64,000 nucleotides of DNA from Micrococcus endophyticus (GTDB taxonomy: Bacteria; Actinomycetota; Actinomycetes; Actinomycetales; Micrococcaceae). The stretch lies in assembly GCF_014205115.1 (NCBI RefSeq), contig NZ_JACHMW010000001.1, forward strand, positions 2,646,987 to 2,710,986, given 5' to 3'. The position numbers were made by a program, and so were the translations under genes. Shown here piece after piece: positions 1 to 8,543 of this stretch (positions within the stretch are counted from its first letter, which is position 1; each line of letters starts with the position of its first letter). The notes under the pieces are model-generated. The model was given only the letters and a program-made list of their open reading frames with translations, ran no database searches and was not told the origin of the DNA.

Positions 1-777
1 CTGTGGGGCTTCGCCCTGTGGGCGGCCCCGCCGCTGCCCGGCGCGGCACCCACCGCGGACCCGGACGCCGAGCGCGCCTCGGCACCCGACGCCGACCGCG
101 CGTCGGCTCCGGACACCGGGCCGGCCGCGGCCCGCGCGCGCCGCCGGGACGGACGACGTCGGCGGGGCACCACGGCGCTGCCGGCCTCGGTCTGGTTCTT
201 CGCGGCCATCGCGTTCCTCACCGGCCTGGGCATGCAGGCCACCAACATGTACCTGCCGTTGTTCGCGGTGGAGTCCCTGGACCTCACGCTCGTGGCCGGC
301 GGCGCGGCGGCGGCCGTGTCCGGCGTGATCGGCGTGTTCTCGCGCATCTGGTGGAGCCGCCGCATGGCCGCGGGCGCGCGCCCCACCGCCCTGCTGGCCG
401 CGATCTGCCTGGGCGCCCTGGCCGGCGTCGTGGTGCTGCTCGCCGCCGACCTCGCCCACCTGCCCGCCCTGCTGTGGGTGGGGGCGGCCGTGCACGGGCT
501 GACCGTGCTGGGCGCGAACGTGGTCACCAACGCCGGCCTGATGAGCGAGGTGCCGGCCGAGAGCCTCGGCCGCGCCAGCGGCGCCAACGCGATGGGCATG
601 TACGCCGGGTTCGCCCTGGGGCCGCTGGTCATGGGCGTGCTGCGCGACTTCACCGGCGACTACCGGGCCGGCTTCGGCGCGGTGGGCCTCGGGTATGTCC
701 TCGCGTTCCTCGTGGTGCTGCTGCTGCGCCGCCACGTGGGCCGTCGCGCGGCGGATCTGCGCGCCGAGACGGCGTGA
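1..777 (+). CDS. MFS transporter, C-terminal half (cut by window start)
   Basis: About 258 residues are visible; the N-terminal half lies outside the window. The reading frame is open from base 1. It begins with a charged Ala/Pro/Arg-rich stretch of about 55 residues, typical of the cytoplasmic loop between helices 6 and 7 of a major facilitator protein. About six hydrophobic helices follow, with small-residue-rich packing (GFALGPLVMGVLRDFTG) before a basic tail. The substrate cannot be told. The stop TGA overlaps the GTG start of the next transporter, so the two are probably translationally coupled. MFS assignment is firm, specificity unknown. Confidence 0.85.
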   Translation: MWGFALWAAPPLPGAAPTADPDAERASAPDADRASAPDTGPAAARARRRDGRRRRGTTALPASVWFFAAIAFLTGLGMQATNMYLPLFAVESLDLTLVAGGAAAAVSGVIGVFSRIWWSRRMAAGARPTALLAAICLGALAGVVVLLAADLAHLPALLWVGAAVHGLTVLGANVVTNAGLMSEVPAESLGRASGANAMGMYAGFALGPLVMGVLRDFTGDYRAGFGAVGLGYVLAFLVVLLLRRHVGRRAADLRAETA

Positions 778-2078
778 GGGGCAACGGCGTGGGCGGGCGC
801 GGGTCGCGTGGGCGCGGACCGGAAGGGGACCGCGCGTCCCTGGCGTGGCTCTGGGCCCTCGTGGCCGGGGCCGCGCTGACCCAGACCGCCCTCAACCTCG
901 CCCGCCCCGTCACCAGCTACCGCCTGCTGGCACTCGACGCCCCCGAGGCCGCCGTGGGCTGGGCGACGGCGGCCTACGCCCTGCTCCCGCTGCTCGGCGC
1001 CCTGTGGATGGGCCGGGCCACGGACCGGCTGCCCTCCGCGGTGCCGCTCGTGGCGGCCGGCGCCCTCACGATGGGCGCGGGCGGGGCCGGCCTGGCCCTC
1101 GCGACGTCGGCGGCGGCCGTGTACGCCGCCTCCGCCGTGCTCGGCGTGGGCCACCTCGCCTTCACCATCGCGGGGCAGGCCGCGATCGCCCGACGCGCGG
1201 GCCCCGGGCTTCTCGACGCCGGCTTCGGCTGGTTCACGGCCGCCTTCTCCGTGGGGCAGATGGCCGGGCCCCTGCTCGCCGGGCCGATGCTGGCCGACGG
1301 CGCCACCGTGGAGGCCACCGCGCTCGCCCTCTGGGTGTCCGCCGGGATCGCCGCCGCCGGCATGCTCCCCGTGCTCCTCGTCCCGGGCGCGCGGCCCCGG
1401 CCGGGGGAGCGGGACGGGACGGTCGAGCCGGACTCCCGTTCGGGTGATGCCGCCGAGGGCGCCGACGCCTCTGCCCCGCGTGGAGGCGAGACGGCGGACG
1501 CCGCCGCATCCCCGGGGGAGGCGACCACGCCGGAACCGGCGGCGGGGCGGCACGGGGGGCGGCCGAGCCTCGCGCGCATCCTGCGGGTGCCGGGCGTGGC
1601 CCCGCAGCTGCTCGCCTCGGTGGCGCTGCTGGCCATGGTGGACATCCTCACGGCGTTCCTGCCGGTGGTGGGGGAGCACTACGGCGTGAGCCCCGCCCAT
1701 GTGGGCGTCCTGCTGGCCGTGCGCGGGGCGGGCTCGCTGCTCTCGCGGGCGCTGCTGCCGTGGCTGCGGCGCCGCTGGAGCCGCGAGGGGCTGGTGCGCA
1801 CGGCCCTGCTGTTCTCCGCGGCGGCGATCGGCGTGGCCCCGCTGGGGCTGGCCGAGCCGACGTGGGGGTGGGTGGCCGTCGTCGCGATGGCGGCGGGCGG
1901 GTTCACCCTGGGGCTGGGGCAGCCGCTGACCATGTCCCTGGTGACGCAGGCCGTGCCGGCGGGCTGGCGCTCCAGCGCCCTGGCCGTCCGGCTGATGGGC
2001 AACCGGGCGGGGCAGGTGGTGCTGCCCGCGACGGCCGGCCTGCTGGCCGCCCCGCTCGGTCCGGCCGCGGCCGTGTGA
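774..2078 (+). CDS. MFS transporter, apparently truncated in its last helix by an in-frame TGA
   Basis: A 434-residue major facilitator protein starting at GTG 774 inside the stop of the preceding MFS gene (GTGA overlap). Helices 1-6 are followed by a long Glu/Ala/Pro-rich cytoplasmic loop (roughly residues 205-260) and helices 7-11. The frame stops at TGA 2076-2078, just after LGPAAAV. Past that stop the same frame continues through a hydrophobic helix-like stretch (FACAVLAASGLE) and a basic Arg-rich tail to a second TGA at 2142-2144, as expected of helix 12 and a C-terminus. Reading the first TGA as TGG (Trp) would give a normal 456-residue protein. It may be a recent nonsense mutation or a sequence error. 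Substrate unknown. Confidence 0.8.
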   Translation: MRGNGVGGRGSRGRGPEGDRASLAWLWALVAGAALTQTALNLARPVTSYRLLALDAPEAAVGWATAAYALLPLLGALWMGRATDRLPSAVPLVAAGALTMGAGGAGLALATSAAAVYAASAVLGVGHLAFTIAGQAAIARRAGPGLLDAGFGWFTAAFSVGQMAGPLLAGPMLADGATVEATALALWVSAGIAAAGMLPVLLVPGARPRPGERDGTVEPDSRSGDAAEGADASAPRGGETADAAASPGEATTPEPAAGRHGGRPSLARILRVPGVAPQLLASVALLAMVDILTAFLPVVGEHYGVSPAHVGVLLAVRGAGSLLSRALLPWLRRRWSREGLVRTALLFSAAAIGVAPLGLAEPTWGWVAVVAMAAGGFTLGLGQPLTMSLVTQAVPAGWRSSALAVRLMGNRAGQVVLPATAGLLAAPLGPAAAV

Positions 2079-2214
2079 TTCGCGTGCGCCGTGCTCGCCG
2101 CCTCCGGGCTGGAGCGGACGGCGGCCGCGCGCCGCCGTCGCTGACCTCGGCACGACGGCGCCGCCCGCCGCCGGACACGACGACCAGCGCACACGCCCAC
2201 CCCCCGGACACGAC

Positions 2215-2246
2215 GACGCCCCCGGTCCGTGTGGACCGGGGGCGTC
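2215..2246. terminator. Bidirectional hairpin terminator
   Basis: A perfect 14-bp stem (2215-2228 with 2233-2246) closes on a GTGT loop. It sits between the convergent MFS and cold-shock genes. There is no T tract, as with most hairpins in this window. Assignment as a terminator is inferred from position and stability. Confidence 0.75.
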
Positions 2247-2285
2247 GGGACGTCCCCGGGGGACGTCAAGCCTGGTGGGCGAAGA

Positions 2286-2489
2286 TCAGATCTTCGTCAC
2301 GTTCGCGGCCTGGAGGCCCTTGGGGCCGTCCTGGGTCTCGAACTCGACGCGGTCGTTCTCCTGGAGCTCCTTGAAGCCCGAGCCCTGGATGGCGGAGAAG
2401 TGCACGAACACGTCCGCGGAGTTGTCCTCGGGGGCGATGAAGCCGTAGCCCTTCTCAGCGTTGAACCACTTGACGGTGCCGACAGCCAT
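2286..2489 (-). CDS. cspA: Cold-shock protein, CspA family
   Basis: A 67-residue single cold-shock domain, the usual family length. RNP1 (KGYGFI) and RNP2 (VFVHF) are both present, followed by the acidic-aromatic core and the typical VTKI-like end. It binds single-stranded RNA and DNA and acts as an RNA chaperone in the cytoplasm. ATG 2489 was chosen because AAAGGA lies about 8 nt upstream and the family begins with M-A-x-GTVKWFN. A longer in-frame extension upstream has no family support; it is more likely a long 5' untranslated leader, which is common for csp genes. The copy number of csp genes in this genome cannot be judged here. Confidence 0.96.
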   Translation of the reverse strand: MAVGTVKWFNAEKGYGFIAPEDNSADVFVHFSAIQGSGFKELQENDRVEFETQDGPKGLQAANVTKI

Positions 2490-2745
2490 GATGGTGTCCT
2501 TTCGATGTGCCGCCGCAGTGCGGTGGCGGTGTTGGACCGCGGCCCGGGATGGGACGCGGGTGAAGCGGCGAGACTGAACCGCTTGCCCAACACTCATCAG
2601 CACCGGCCGGGGCCGGGAGGACGAGCAGTGAAGATGGCGGGATACAGCTTGATCAACTTCAGACACCATCCTCGCACGGATCGGCCGCCGCCGGAACCAC
2701 GTGGGGAATGTTCACCCGGAGTTCGCCCGCGACGGGCCTGAGGAG

Positions 2746-3270
2746 TCAGAGCGCGCGCAGGCCGTGGAACAGGTTGCGGTGCAGCGCGGCGGGCGCCACC
2801 TCGTCCGTGTGGTCCGCGAAGCCGGTCACCTCGAGCAGCACCACGGTGTGGTCCCCGGCCGGCACCTCGGCGTGCAGGCGAGTCTCCAGCCACAGCGCCG
2901 CGCCCTCGATGAGCAGGGCCTCGTTCGGGCTGACGTGGACGTCCAGGCCGGCGAACCGGTCGCCCTCGCGGGAGGCGAGCTGCCGGCACAGGTGGGTCTG
3001 GTCCGCCGCGAGCAGCGAGACGCCGAGCGAGGCGGCCTGCCGCAGGCGCGGCCAGGTGCGGGAGGTGTTCTGCGCGGAGAAGGCCACGAGGGCCGGCTCC
3101 CAGGAGATGCCCACGCCGAACGAGGAGGAGACCATCACCTCCCGACGGTCCTCGGCGAGGCCGGCCACGGCCACGACCCCGGTGGGGAACGCGGACAGGC
3201 CGGAGCGCAGGTTGTGGTGGGAGAGGTCGGTGTCCCACACGCGGGTGCGGTCATCGAGAGTCCGGGTCAT
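2746..3270 (-). CDS. Flavin reductase domain protein (FMN-binding split barrel)
   Basis: A 174-residue flavin reductase-like protein of normal length, with the family signature around FPTGVVAVAG, the VSSSFGVGISWEP segment and S-A-Q-N-T-S-R-T-W. Such proteins reduce FMN or FAD with NAD(P)H for partner monooxygenases or act as small reductases. ATG 3270 has AGAGGA upstream; an earlier in-frame ATG at 3288 would place that ribosome-binding site inside the gene. A SAM-IV-like riboswitch and a good promoter lie upstream on the same strand. This suggests the enzyme is controlled by S-adenosylmethionine, perhaps serving sulfur or sulfonate scavenging. That role is inference; no partner monooxygenase is adjacent. 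Confidence 0.85.
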   Translation of the reverse strand: MTRTLDDRTRVWDTDLSHHNLRSGLSAFPTGVVAVAGLAEDRREVMVSSSFGVGISWEPALVAFSAQNTSRTWPRLRQAASLGVSLLAADQTHLCRQLASREGDRFAGLDVHVSPNEALLIEGAALWLETRLHAEVPAGDHTVVLLEVTGFADHTDEVAPAALHRNLFHGLRAL

Positions 3271-3377
3271 GGCGTCGGTCCTCTGCAAGACGAACGCGGC
3301 TCCGCGGCGAGGCGGTCACGCGGATCGACACGATCCACGGAGGCGCGGTACTTGCCCGCCGGAGGTCCCCGGGGGCC

Positions 3378-3462
3378 GAATCATCACCTGGAGCACCCCA
3401 CTACTGCGTGAGAGGGTTGCCGTCCCGCCGGCCAGGGCCGTGATGACGGGAACTCGTGATTC
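3378..3462 (-). promoter_or_regulatory. SAM-IV-like riboswitch
   Basis: Read on the minus strand, the RNA carries the actinobacterial SAM-IV landmarks: a closing helix GAATCA/TGATTC, a GGCC-CTGGCC segment, the GGCAACCCTC core and the GTGGGGTGCTCC motif followed by GGTGATGA. It lies between a promoter and the flavin reductase gene. SAM binding would be expected to lower expression of that gene. Classification is by eye against the known consensus; SAM-I/IV variants are possible. Confidence 0.82.
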
Positions 3463-3470
3463 TGCGTCCC

Positions 3471-3500
3471 ACACTAGGACCGTCCCCGCCGCCCGGTCAA
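3471..3500 (-). promoter_or_regulatory. Promoter of the riboswitch-flavin reductase unit
   Basis: On the minus strand TTGACC (3500-3495) and TAGTGT (3476-3471) are separated by 18 bp. The predicted start is a few bases before the riboswitch closing helix. The rest of the interval up to the lipoprotein gene at 3672 shows no further feature I recognise. Confidence 0.7.
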
Positions 3501-3671
3501 CGTGGTCCGTCAGATGGGACGGCGGGCCGGTCTTCCGGCGTCACAGTGCAGAGTCACGGGAGCGCAACGATTCGAGGGCGTCACGCTCGACGCGTTGCCC
3601 CGCCCTGTGGCCCGGGTCACACTGGGGCATCCGCCGCGCACCCCGCGCGGTCATCCTGCAGAGGGGAAGCC

Positions 3672-4322
3672 ATGCCGCACCGCCGCCGTCGCCCCCGCGT
3701 CCCCGTCGCCCTGTCCGTCGCCGCGGCGCTCGGCCTGGCACTGTCCGCCTGTGCCTCCACGACGACGGCGGGCGTCGGCTCGCAGTCGCCCGCGCCGTCC
3801 TCGGCGGCGGGCACGACGTCCTCCGCCGCGGGCACGTCCTCCGCCGCACCGACGACCTCCGCCGCCCCGACGACGCCGGGCACCGCCGCCGAGATCGCCG
3901 GGGACGAGGCGGCCGCACAGGCCCAGGACGACGCCGCCACCCGGACCGCCCTGAACCGCGCCGTGGACGAGGACGGCATCCCCTACGCCGAGCTCGACCC
4001 GTCCCTGACCCTCGTCCCGGACGGCGCCTCGATCCTCTGGGAGGGGCTGGCCGTGGGGGCGCAGTCGCTGCGCGTGGACGCCCGCGCCGGGGAGGAGTAC
4101 ACGGTGGTGCTCCTCTGCGCGGAGCAGGACGGGTCCCGCCGCAGCCTCGTGATGACCACGGTGCCGGGCGAGGACTTCAGCGACGTGATGGCGGAGTCCC
4201 CGGGCTGCGGCCACTGGTCCGCGGGGCTGCCCGCCCGCGAGGCGGATGGGCCGCTGACGCTGACCGGCGTCGTGCCCGACGGCGGCCCGTTCCGCATGGT
4301 GGTGTACCGGTCCGAGGGCTGA
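3672..4322 (+). CDS. Putative lipoprotein with Ser/Ala/Thr linker
   Basis: A 216-residue protein with a basic n-region, a hydrophobic core and the lipobox LSAC, placing the lipidated Cys at residue 27. It is therefore probably anchored on the outer face of the membrane. A low-complexity Ser/Ala/Thr/Pro linker of about 45 residues follows, then a globular domain of about 140 residues with two further Cys residues. ATG 3672 has GAGGGGAAG upstream, and longer starts would bury the signal peptide. I do not recognise the globular domain. It converges on the S4-domain gene, 29 bp away. Confidence 0.8.
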   Translation: MPHRRRRPRVPVALSVAAALGLALSACASTTTAGVGSQSPAPSSAAGTTSSAAGTSSAAPTTSAAPTTPGTAAEIAGDEAAAQAQDDAATRTALNRAVDEDGIPYAELDPSLTLVPDGASILWEGLAVGAQSLRVDARAGEEYTVVLLCAEQDGSRRSLVMTTVPGEDFSDVMAESPGCGHWSAGLPAREADGPLTLTGVVPDGGPFRMVVYRSEG

Positions 4323-4351
4323 CACCCTCGCCCTTGCCCAGCCCCGCCCGC

Positions 4352-4732
4352 TCAGCCCCGCTCGTCCGACGCGCGGCCGCGCAGTTCGTCCAGCTTGCGG
4401 CGGTCCCGCTTGGTGGGCCGGCCCGCGCCGCGCTCGCGGTGGGGCACCGCCAGCAGCTCGCGCGGGATCGGCGGCGGGGAGTGGTCGATGTAGTTCTTCA
4501 CGGCCACGGGCGCGCCGACCCGCTTGCCGATCAGCCCGGTGACCTCGAGGATCCGCTCGCGCTGGTCCTTGCGCACCCGAACGCGGTCGCCCACGGCGAG
4601 GGTGTGGGCGGCCTTGACCGGCTCGTCGTTGACGCGCACGTGCCCGCCGCGCACGGCGGCGGTGGCCGCCGAACGGGTCTTGTACACGCGCACGGCCCAC
4701 AGCCACGCGTCCACCCGGACGGCGCCGCTCAC
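4352..4732 (-). CDS. S4 RNA-binding domain protein, Hsp15 (HslR)-like
   Basis: A 126-residue S4-domain protein. The N-terminal RVDAWLWAVRVYKTRSAA and the GGHVRVNDEPVK segment are the S4 alpha-L core. A basic, Lys/Arg-rich tail (GRPTKRDRRKLDELRG) follows, as in the Hsp15 family. Hsp15 binds free 50S subunits carrying stalled nascent chains and helps recycle them. Family membership is clear from sequence; the ribosome-recycling role is by homology. It lies downstream of hisD on the same strand but about 106 bp away, separated by a tandem repeat. Confidence 0.88.
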   Translation of the reverse strand: MSGAVRVDAWLWAVRVYKTRSAATAAVRGGHVRVNDEPVKAAHTLAVGDRVRVRKDQRERILEVTGLIGKRVGAPVAVKNYIDHSPPPIPRELLAVPHRERGAGRPTKRDRRKLDELRGRASDERG

Positions 4733-4780
4733 GCCGCGCCCCCGGGCCGGGCCGCCGTCGTCGTGGTGGTCACCGCCGGG

Positions 4781-4850
4781 CCGCTCACGCGAACCGACCC
4801 GCTCACGCGAACCGACCCGCTCACGCGAACCGACCCGCTCACGCGAACCG
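4781..4850. repeat. 18-bp tandem repeat, about 3.9 copies, at the hisD 3' end
   Basis: Units begin at 4781, 4799, 4817 and 4835; the last matches over 16 bp. On the plus strand the unit is CCGCTCACGCGAACCGAC. The outermost copy contains the last codons and TGA stop of hisD, and because 18 is a multiple of 3 each following copy repeats the same in-frame stop. The other copies fill most of the spacer towards the S4 gene. Confidence 0.95.
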
Positions 4851-6155
4851 GGTCCGCACCGCCACCCCGTGGGCGGGCAGGCGCTCGTCCTCGGCGAGCA
4901 CGCTGATGCCCTCGGCGAGCTCCTTGAGCCCGGTCTCGGTGTACCGGATGCGCTGCTGCAGGCGCAGGAACGTCACGGTGCTCAGGCCGGAGGAGTGGCG
5001 GGCGGTGCCGGAGGTGGGCAGCACGTGGTTGGAGCCGGCGGAGTAGTCGCCGAGCGGCACGGGGGCGTGCGGGCCCACGAACACGGCGCCGGCGTTGCGG
5101 ATCCGCGCCGCGACGGCCTCAGGGTCGCGGGTCTGGATCTCCAGGTGCTCGGTGGCGTAGCGGTCCGAGACCTCCACGGCCTGGTCGAGGTCGCGCACCA
5201 GCAGCACGCCGGACTGCGGCCCGGTGAGGGCCACGCGGATCTGCTCCTCGTGGAGGGAGCCGGGCACCTGCGCCTCGATCGCCGCGAGCACGTCCCGCAC
5301 GAGGTCCTCGGAGTCCGTGATGAGCACGGAGGCGGCCAGCGGGTCGTGCTCGGACTGGCTGATCAGGTCCGCGGCCACCCAGTCGGCGCGGGCGGTGCCG
5401 TCCGCGATCACGGCGATCTCGGAGGGCCCGGCCTCCGCGTCCACGCCGATGATCCCCTGCAGGGCGCGCTTCGCGGCGGCCACGTACACGTTGCCGGGCC
5501 CCGTCACCATGTCCACGGGGGCGCAGAGCCACCCGCCGCGTTCGTCCCGGACGCCGTGGGCGAGCATCGCCACGGCCTGCGCGCCGCCGGCCGCGTAGAC
5601 CTCGTCCACGCCCAGCAGGGCGCACGCGGCGAGCACGGTGGGGTGCGGCAGGCCGCCGTGGTCGGCCTGCGGCGGGGAGGTCACCGCGAGCGAGCCGACG
5701 CCGGCCGCCTGGGCCGGCACCACGTTCATCACCACGGAGGACGGGTACACGGCGCGGCCGCCGGGCACGTACAGGCCCACGCGGTCCACGGGGATCCAGT
5801 GGTTCTGCACCGAGGCGCCCTCGCCGAGCTCCACCGTGCTGTCCTGCGGCAGCTGCGCGGCGTGCACGAGCCGGGCGCGCCGGATCGACTCCTCCAGGGC
5901 CGCGCGCACGTCCGCGTCCAGGCCCTCGAGGGCGGCGGCCAGCGCCTCGGCGGGCACGCGCAGGGCGGGCGGGCGGACGCCGTCGAAGCGCTCGGCCAGC
6001 TCCAGCAGCGCGGCCTCGCCCCCGGTGCGGACCTGCTCGAGGATCGGCGCCACCACCGGCACGGTGGAGGCCACGTCCACGTCCGCGCGGGGGATGATGC
6101 GGGACAGGTCCGCGGCGGCGGTGTCGATCTGACGCAGGTCGGTGACGGAGAGCAC
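4839..6155 (-). CDS. hisD: Histidinol dehydrogenase
   Basis: A 438-residue enzyme of normal family length that oxidises L-histidinol to L-histidine with two NAD+ in the last steps of histidine synthesis. Visible landmarks are the [18 protein letters not shown] block, the [12 protein letters not shown] block, the zinc-site SQSEHDP segment, the catalytic ATEHLEI segment and [13 protein letters not shown]. The start is GTG 6155 with GGAGG 7 nt upstream. Its 3' end lies in an 18-bp tandem repeat. The rest of the his operon is not adjacent; the upstream neighbour is a divergent MscS channel. Confidence 0.97.
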   Translation of the reverse strand: MLSVTDLRQIDTAAADLSRIIPRADVDVASTVPVVAPILEQVRTGGEAALLELAERFDGVRPPALRVPAEALAAALEGLDADVRAALEESIRRARLVHAAQLPQDSTVELGEGASVQNHWIPVDRVGLYVPGGRAVYPSSVVMNVVPAQAAGVGSLAVTSPPQADHGGLPHPTVLAACALLGVDEVYAAGGAQAVAMLAHGVRDERGGWLCAPVDMVTGPGNVYVAAAKRALQGIIGVDAEAGPSEIAVIADGTARADWVAADLISQSEHDPLAASVLITDSEDLVRDVLAAIEAQVPGSLHEEQIRVALTGPQSGVLLVRDLDQAVEVSDRYATEHLEIQTRDPEAVAARIRNAGAVFVGPHAPVPLGDYSAGSNHVLPTSGTARHSSGLSTVTFLRLQQRIRYTETGLKELAEGISVLAEDERLPAHGVAVRTRFA

Positions 6156-6304
6156 GGGATCCTCCAGGGAGGTCGGGGGGCGGGCGTCGGGGGCCGGCGG
6201 CGCGGGACCACAACGGCGGCGGCCGGCCCCGGACCGCGCGGACGGTCAGCCTCCATTGTGCTCTTCCCCGGCGGGCGTCCGGTCACCGGTGTCAGACTGT
6301 CGTC

Positions 6305-7882
6305 ATGCTCCTCGCCGCGCTCTCCGGTCCCGCGTCCCCGCCCGTGCTCGGCTCCCTGGCACGCCTGTTCGCCGGGGAGAACGTGCCCGCCGGCGTGGAG
6401 GGCAACGTCCAGGACGGGGCGGCCGCCACCACCGCCGCCCTCGGCGTGGAGTGGGGCACCCTGCTGACCGTGCTCGTCGCCTTCGCCGTCGGCGCCACGC
6501 TCGTCTACGCGGCGCTGCAGCTGGCCCGCGGCGTGCTGCGCCGCCGCCCCGCGTTCCAGCACGGCGCGGCCCGGCTCAGCGCGCCCGCGGCGGTGGCTGC
6601 CGGCTTCCTGGCCGCGCGCATCTGGCTGGGCGTGATGGCGGAGGAGCAGACCTGGTACCGGCCGGCGTCGTTCCTGCTGCTGATCGCCGTGGCCGCCGCC
6701 GGCGCGTGGGCCGCGTGGCGGCTGGTCGGGGTCATCGAGGAGGGCATCCTCGGCCGCTACCAGGAGACCGGCGTGGAGCACCGCCGCGAGCGCCGCATCC
6801 GCACGCAGACCATCCTGATCCGCCGCATCCTCAACGCGGTGATCGTGGTGGTGGCGATCGCCGTCGTGCTGCTGGGCGTGCCGGAGGTGCGCTCGCTCGG
6901 CGCCGGCCTGCTGGCCTCCGCGGGCGTGATCTCCGTGATCGCCGGCCTCGCCGTGCAGTCCACGCTCACCAACGTGTTCGCCGGCTTCCAGCTGGCCTTC
7001 ACGGACGCGATCCGCGTGGGGGACGTGGTGGACATGGAGGGCGTGTTCGGCACGGTGGAGGAGATCACCCTGTCCAACGTGGTCCTCAAGCTCTGGGACG
7101 GGCGGCGCATGGTCTACCCGTCCTCCCACTTCACCACCCAGCCGTTCGAGAACTGGACGCGCGTGGGCACGGAGGTCTCCGGCGTCGTGGAGCTGGACGT
7201 GGACTGGCGCGTGCCCATGCCGGCGCTGCGCGAGCGCCTCACCCAGCTGCTGGACTCCACCGACCTCTGGGACGGCCGCGAGTCCTCCATGCAGGTCACG
7301 GACGCGATCGGCGGCACCGTGCGCATCCGCGCCGTGGTCTCGGCCCGCAACTCCGGCGACCTGTGGGACCTGCGCTGCCTCGTCCGCGAGGACCTCGTGA
7401 CGTTCCTGCGCAGCGAGCACCCCGAGGCCATCGTGGTGCAGCGCGTGGCGGAGCGGCTCCCCGCCCACGACGACGCGGCCCCCGCCTCCGAGGGCTCCGA
7501 CGCGGGGGCCCGCGGTGCCGACCCGACAGGCGAGCCGGGCCCGGACGGCTCCGGGGTGGCGGCCCGCGAGCCGCGCCCGCGCACCGCGGAGCTGCCGCGC
7601 GTCGAGGGCGGGGAGCCCCGCCCGGACACGGTGACCACGCCGCTGACCCGCGTGGACGACCACGCCGGCCTCTACACCGGCTCGATCACCGCGGTGCAGC
7701 GCAACCGCGAGCTCGCCGGCCCGGGCGAGGAGGCGTTCGCCGAGCGGCGCGCCCAGCAGGCCAAACAGGCGGCGGAGGCTGCGACGGCAGACGAGGCCGG
7801 GCGGCGCAGCGGCGCCGGCTCCCACGCGGACGGCCTCCTCGACGACGCTGTCACGCGCCGCCGTCAGGACGACGAGGACTGA
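6305..7882 (+). CDS. Small-conductance mechanosensitive channel (MscS family)
   Basis: A 525-residue inner-membrane channel with about five hydrophobic segments. The MscS pore helix (LLASAGVISVIAGLAVQSTLTNVFAGFQLAF region, about residues 200-230) is followed by the beta domain (IRVGDVVDMEGVFGTVEEITLSNVVL) and the soluble domain with PSSHFTTQPFENWTR. It should open under hypo-osmotic membrane tension and release solutes. The last ~140 residues are Ala/Glu/Gly-rich and probably disordered, an extension beyond the core family. A CAGACT hexamer ends 6 nt before ATG 6305, suggesting a leaderless mRNA. Confidence 0.93.
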   Translation: MLLAALSGPASPPVLGSLARLFAGENVPAGVEGNVQDGAAATTAALGVEWGTLLTVLVAFAVGATLVYAALQLARGVLRRRPAFQHGAARLSAPAAVAAGFLAARIWLGVMAEEQTWYRPASFLLLIAVAAAGAWAAWRLVGVIEEGILGRYQETGVEHRRERRIRTQTILIRRILNAVIVVVAIAVVLLGVPEVRSLGAGLLASAGVISVIAGLAVQSTLTNVFAGFQLAFTDAIRVGDVVDMEGVFGTVEEITLSNVVLKLWDGRRMVYPSSHFTTQPFENWTRVGTEVSGVVELDVDWRVPMPALRERLTQLLDSTDLWDGRESSMQVTDAIGGTVRIRAVVSARNSGDLWDLRCLVREDLVTFLRSEHPEAIVVQRVAERLPAHDDAAPASEGSDAGARGADPTGEPGPDGSGVAAREPRPRTAELPRVEGGEPRPDTVTTPLTRVDDHAGLYTGSITAVQRNRELAGPGEEAFAERRAQQAKQAAEAATADEAGRRSGAGSHADGLLDDAVTRRRQDDED

Positions 7883-7898
7883 GGCCCGGCGGGAGCGC

Positions 7899-8435
7899 TC
7901 AGCGCTCCAGCGTCGGGTCCCCGGGATCGACGGGCGTGAGTCGACGCTGCTCGACCATCGGCTCGGAGGCGGGCAGGCCGCGGGTCGCGGGGTCGGTCTC
8001 GGCCACGTGGCTGACGGCCTCCGGGGTGCGGTCCCCGTACTGCGTGTATTCCTTGACGCACAGCACCGGCTGGTCGATCTCCTGGAGCAGCTCGTCCGAG
8101 ACGGAGCCCATCACGAACCGGCCGAAGCCGCCGCGGCGGCGCACGCCGATCACCACGATGGACGGGTCCAGCTCCGCGGCCACGTCCTTCATCTCCTGCA
8201 CGGTGGAGCGCCCGCGCGCGTACTGGCGGAACTCCGCGTCCACGCCCGAGGCGTCGAGGCGGGCCTGCACGCCGCGCTGCTGCTCCTCGGTGACGAGGGA
8301 CTTGGTGCGGTGCTCCCCGCCCGGGCCCGCGTTGACCACCACCACGCGCTCGCCGGTGGAGCGGGCGATGTCCAGGGCGGTGTCCAGGGCGGCGTCCGCG
8401 GACGTCGAGGGGGCGTAGCCGACGAGGATGGTCAT
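7899..8435 (-). CDS. Universal stress protein (UspA family)
   Basis: A 178-residue protein with one Usp domain. It opens with the TILVGYAPS strand, and a nucleotide-binding glycine-rich loop (VIGVRRRGGFGRFVMGSVSDELL region) is followed by PVLCVKE. Usp proteins bind ATP or AMP and support survival under stress, with no single reaction known. A tail of about 45 residues after the domain is not typical of minimal Usp proteins. A purine-rich AGGCACCCC precedes ATG 8435. The gene converges on mscS with a 16-bp gap and no hairpin between them. Confidence 0.93.
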   Translation of the reverse strand: MTILVGYAPSTSADAALDTALDIARSTGERVVVVNAGPGGEHRTKSLVTEEQQRGVQARLDASGVDAEFRQYARGRSTVQEMKDVAAELDPSIVVIGVRRRGGFGRFVMGSVSDELLQEIDQPVLCVKEYTQYGDRTPEAVSHVAETDPATRGLPASEPMVEQRRLTPVDPGDPTLER

Positions 8436-8543
8436 GGGGTGCCTCCGCGGGGGTCGAGGTGAGGAGTCGAGACTGCAGGGTGTGGCCCCAGCGTAGTGGC
8501 GGCGGGCCGCCCCGGGGGAGGGCCGACGGCGCCGCGGGACCGC

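Noticed and set aside
2076..2078. Selenocysteine codon
   Set aside because: No SECIS-like hairpin or selenoprotein family is involved; a membrane helix would not need it. Nonsense change or error is simpler.
660..2192. Long minus-strand open frame opposite the MFS genes
   Set aside because: Gln/Arg/Gly-rich composition with no domain; a mirror frame caused by very high third-position GC.
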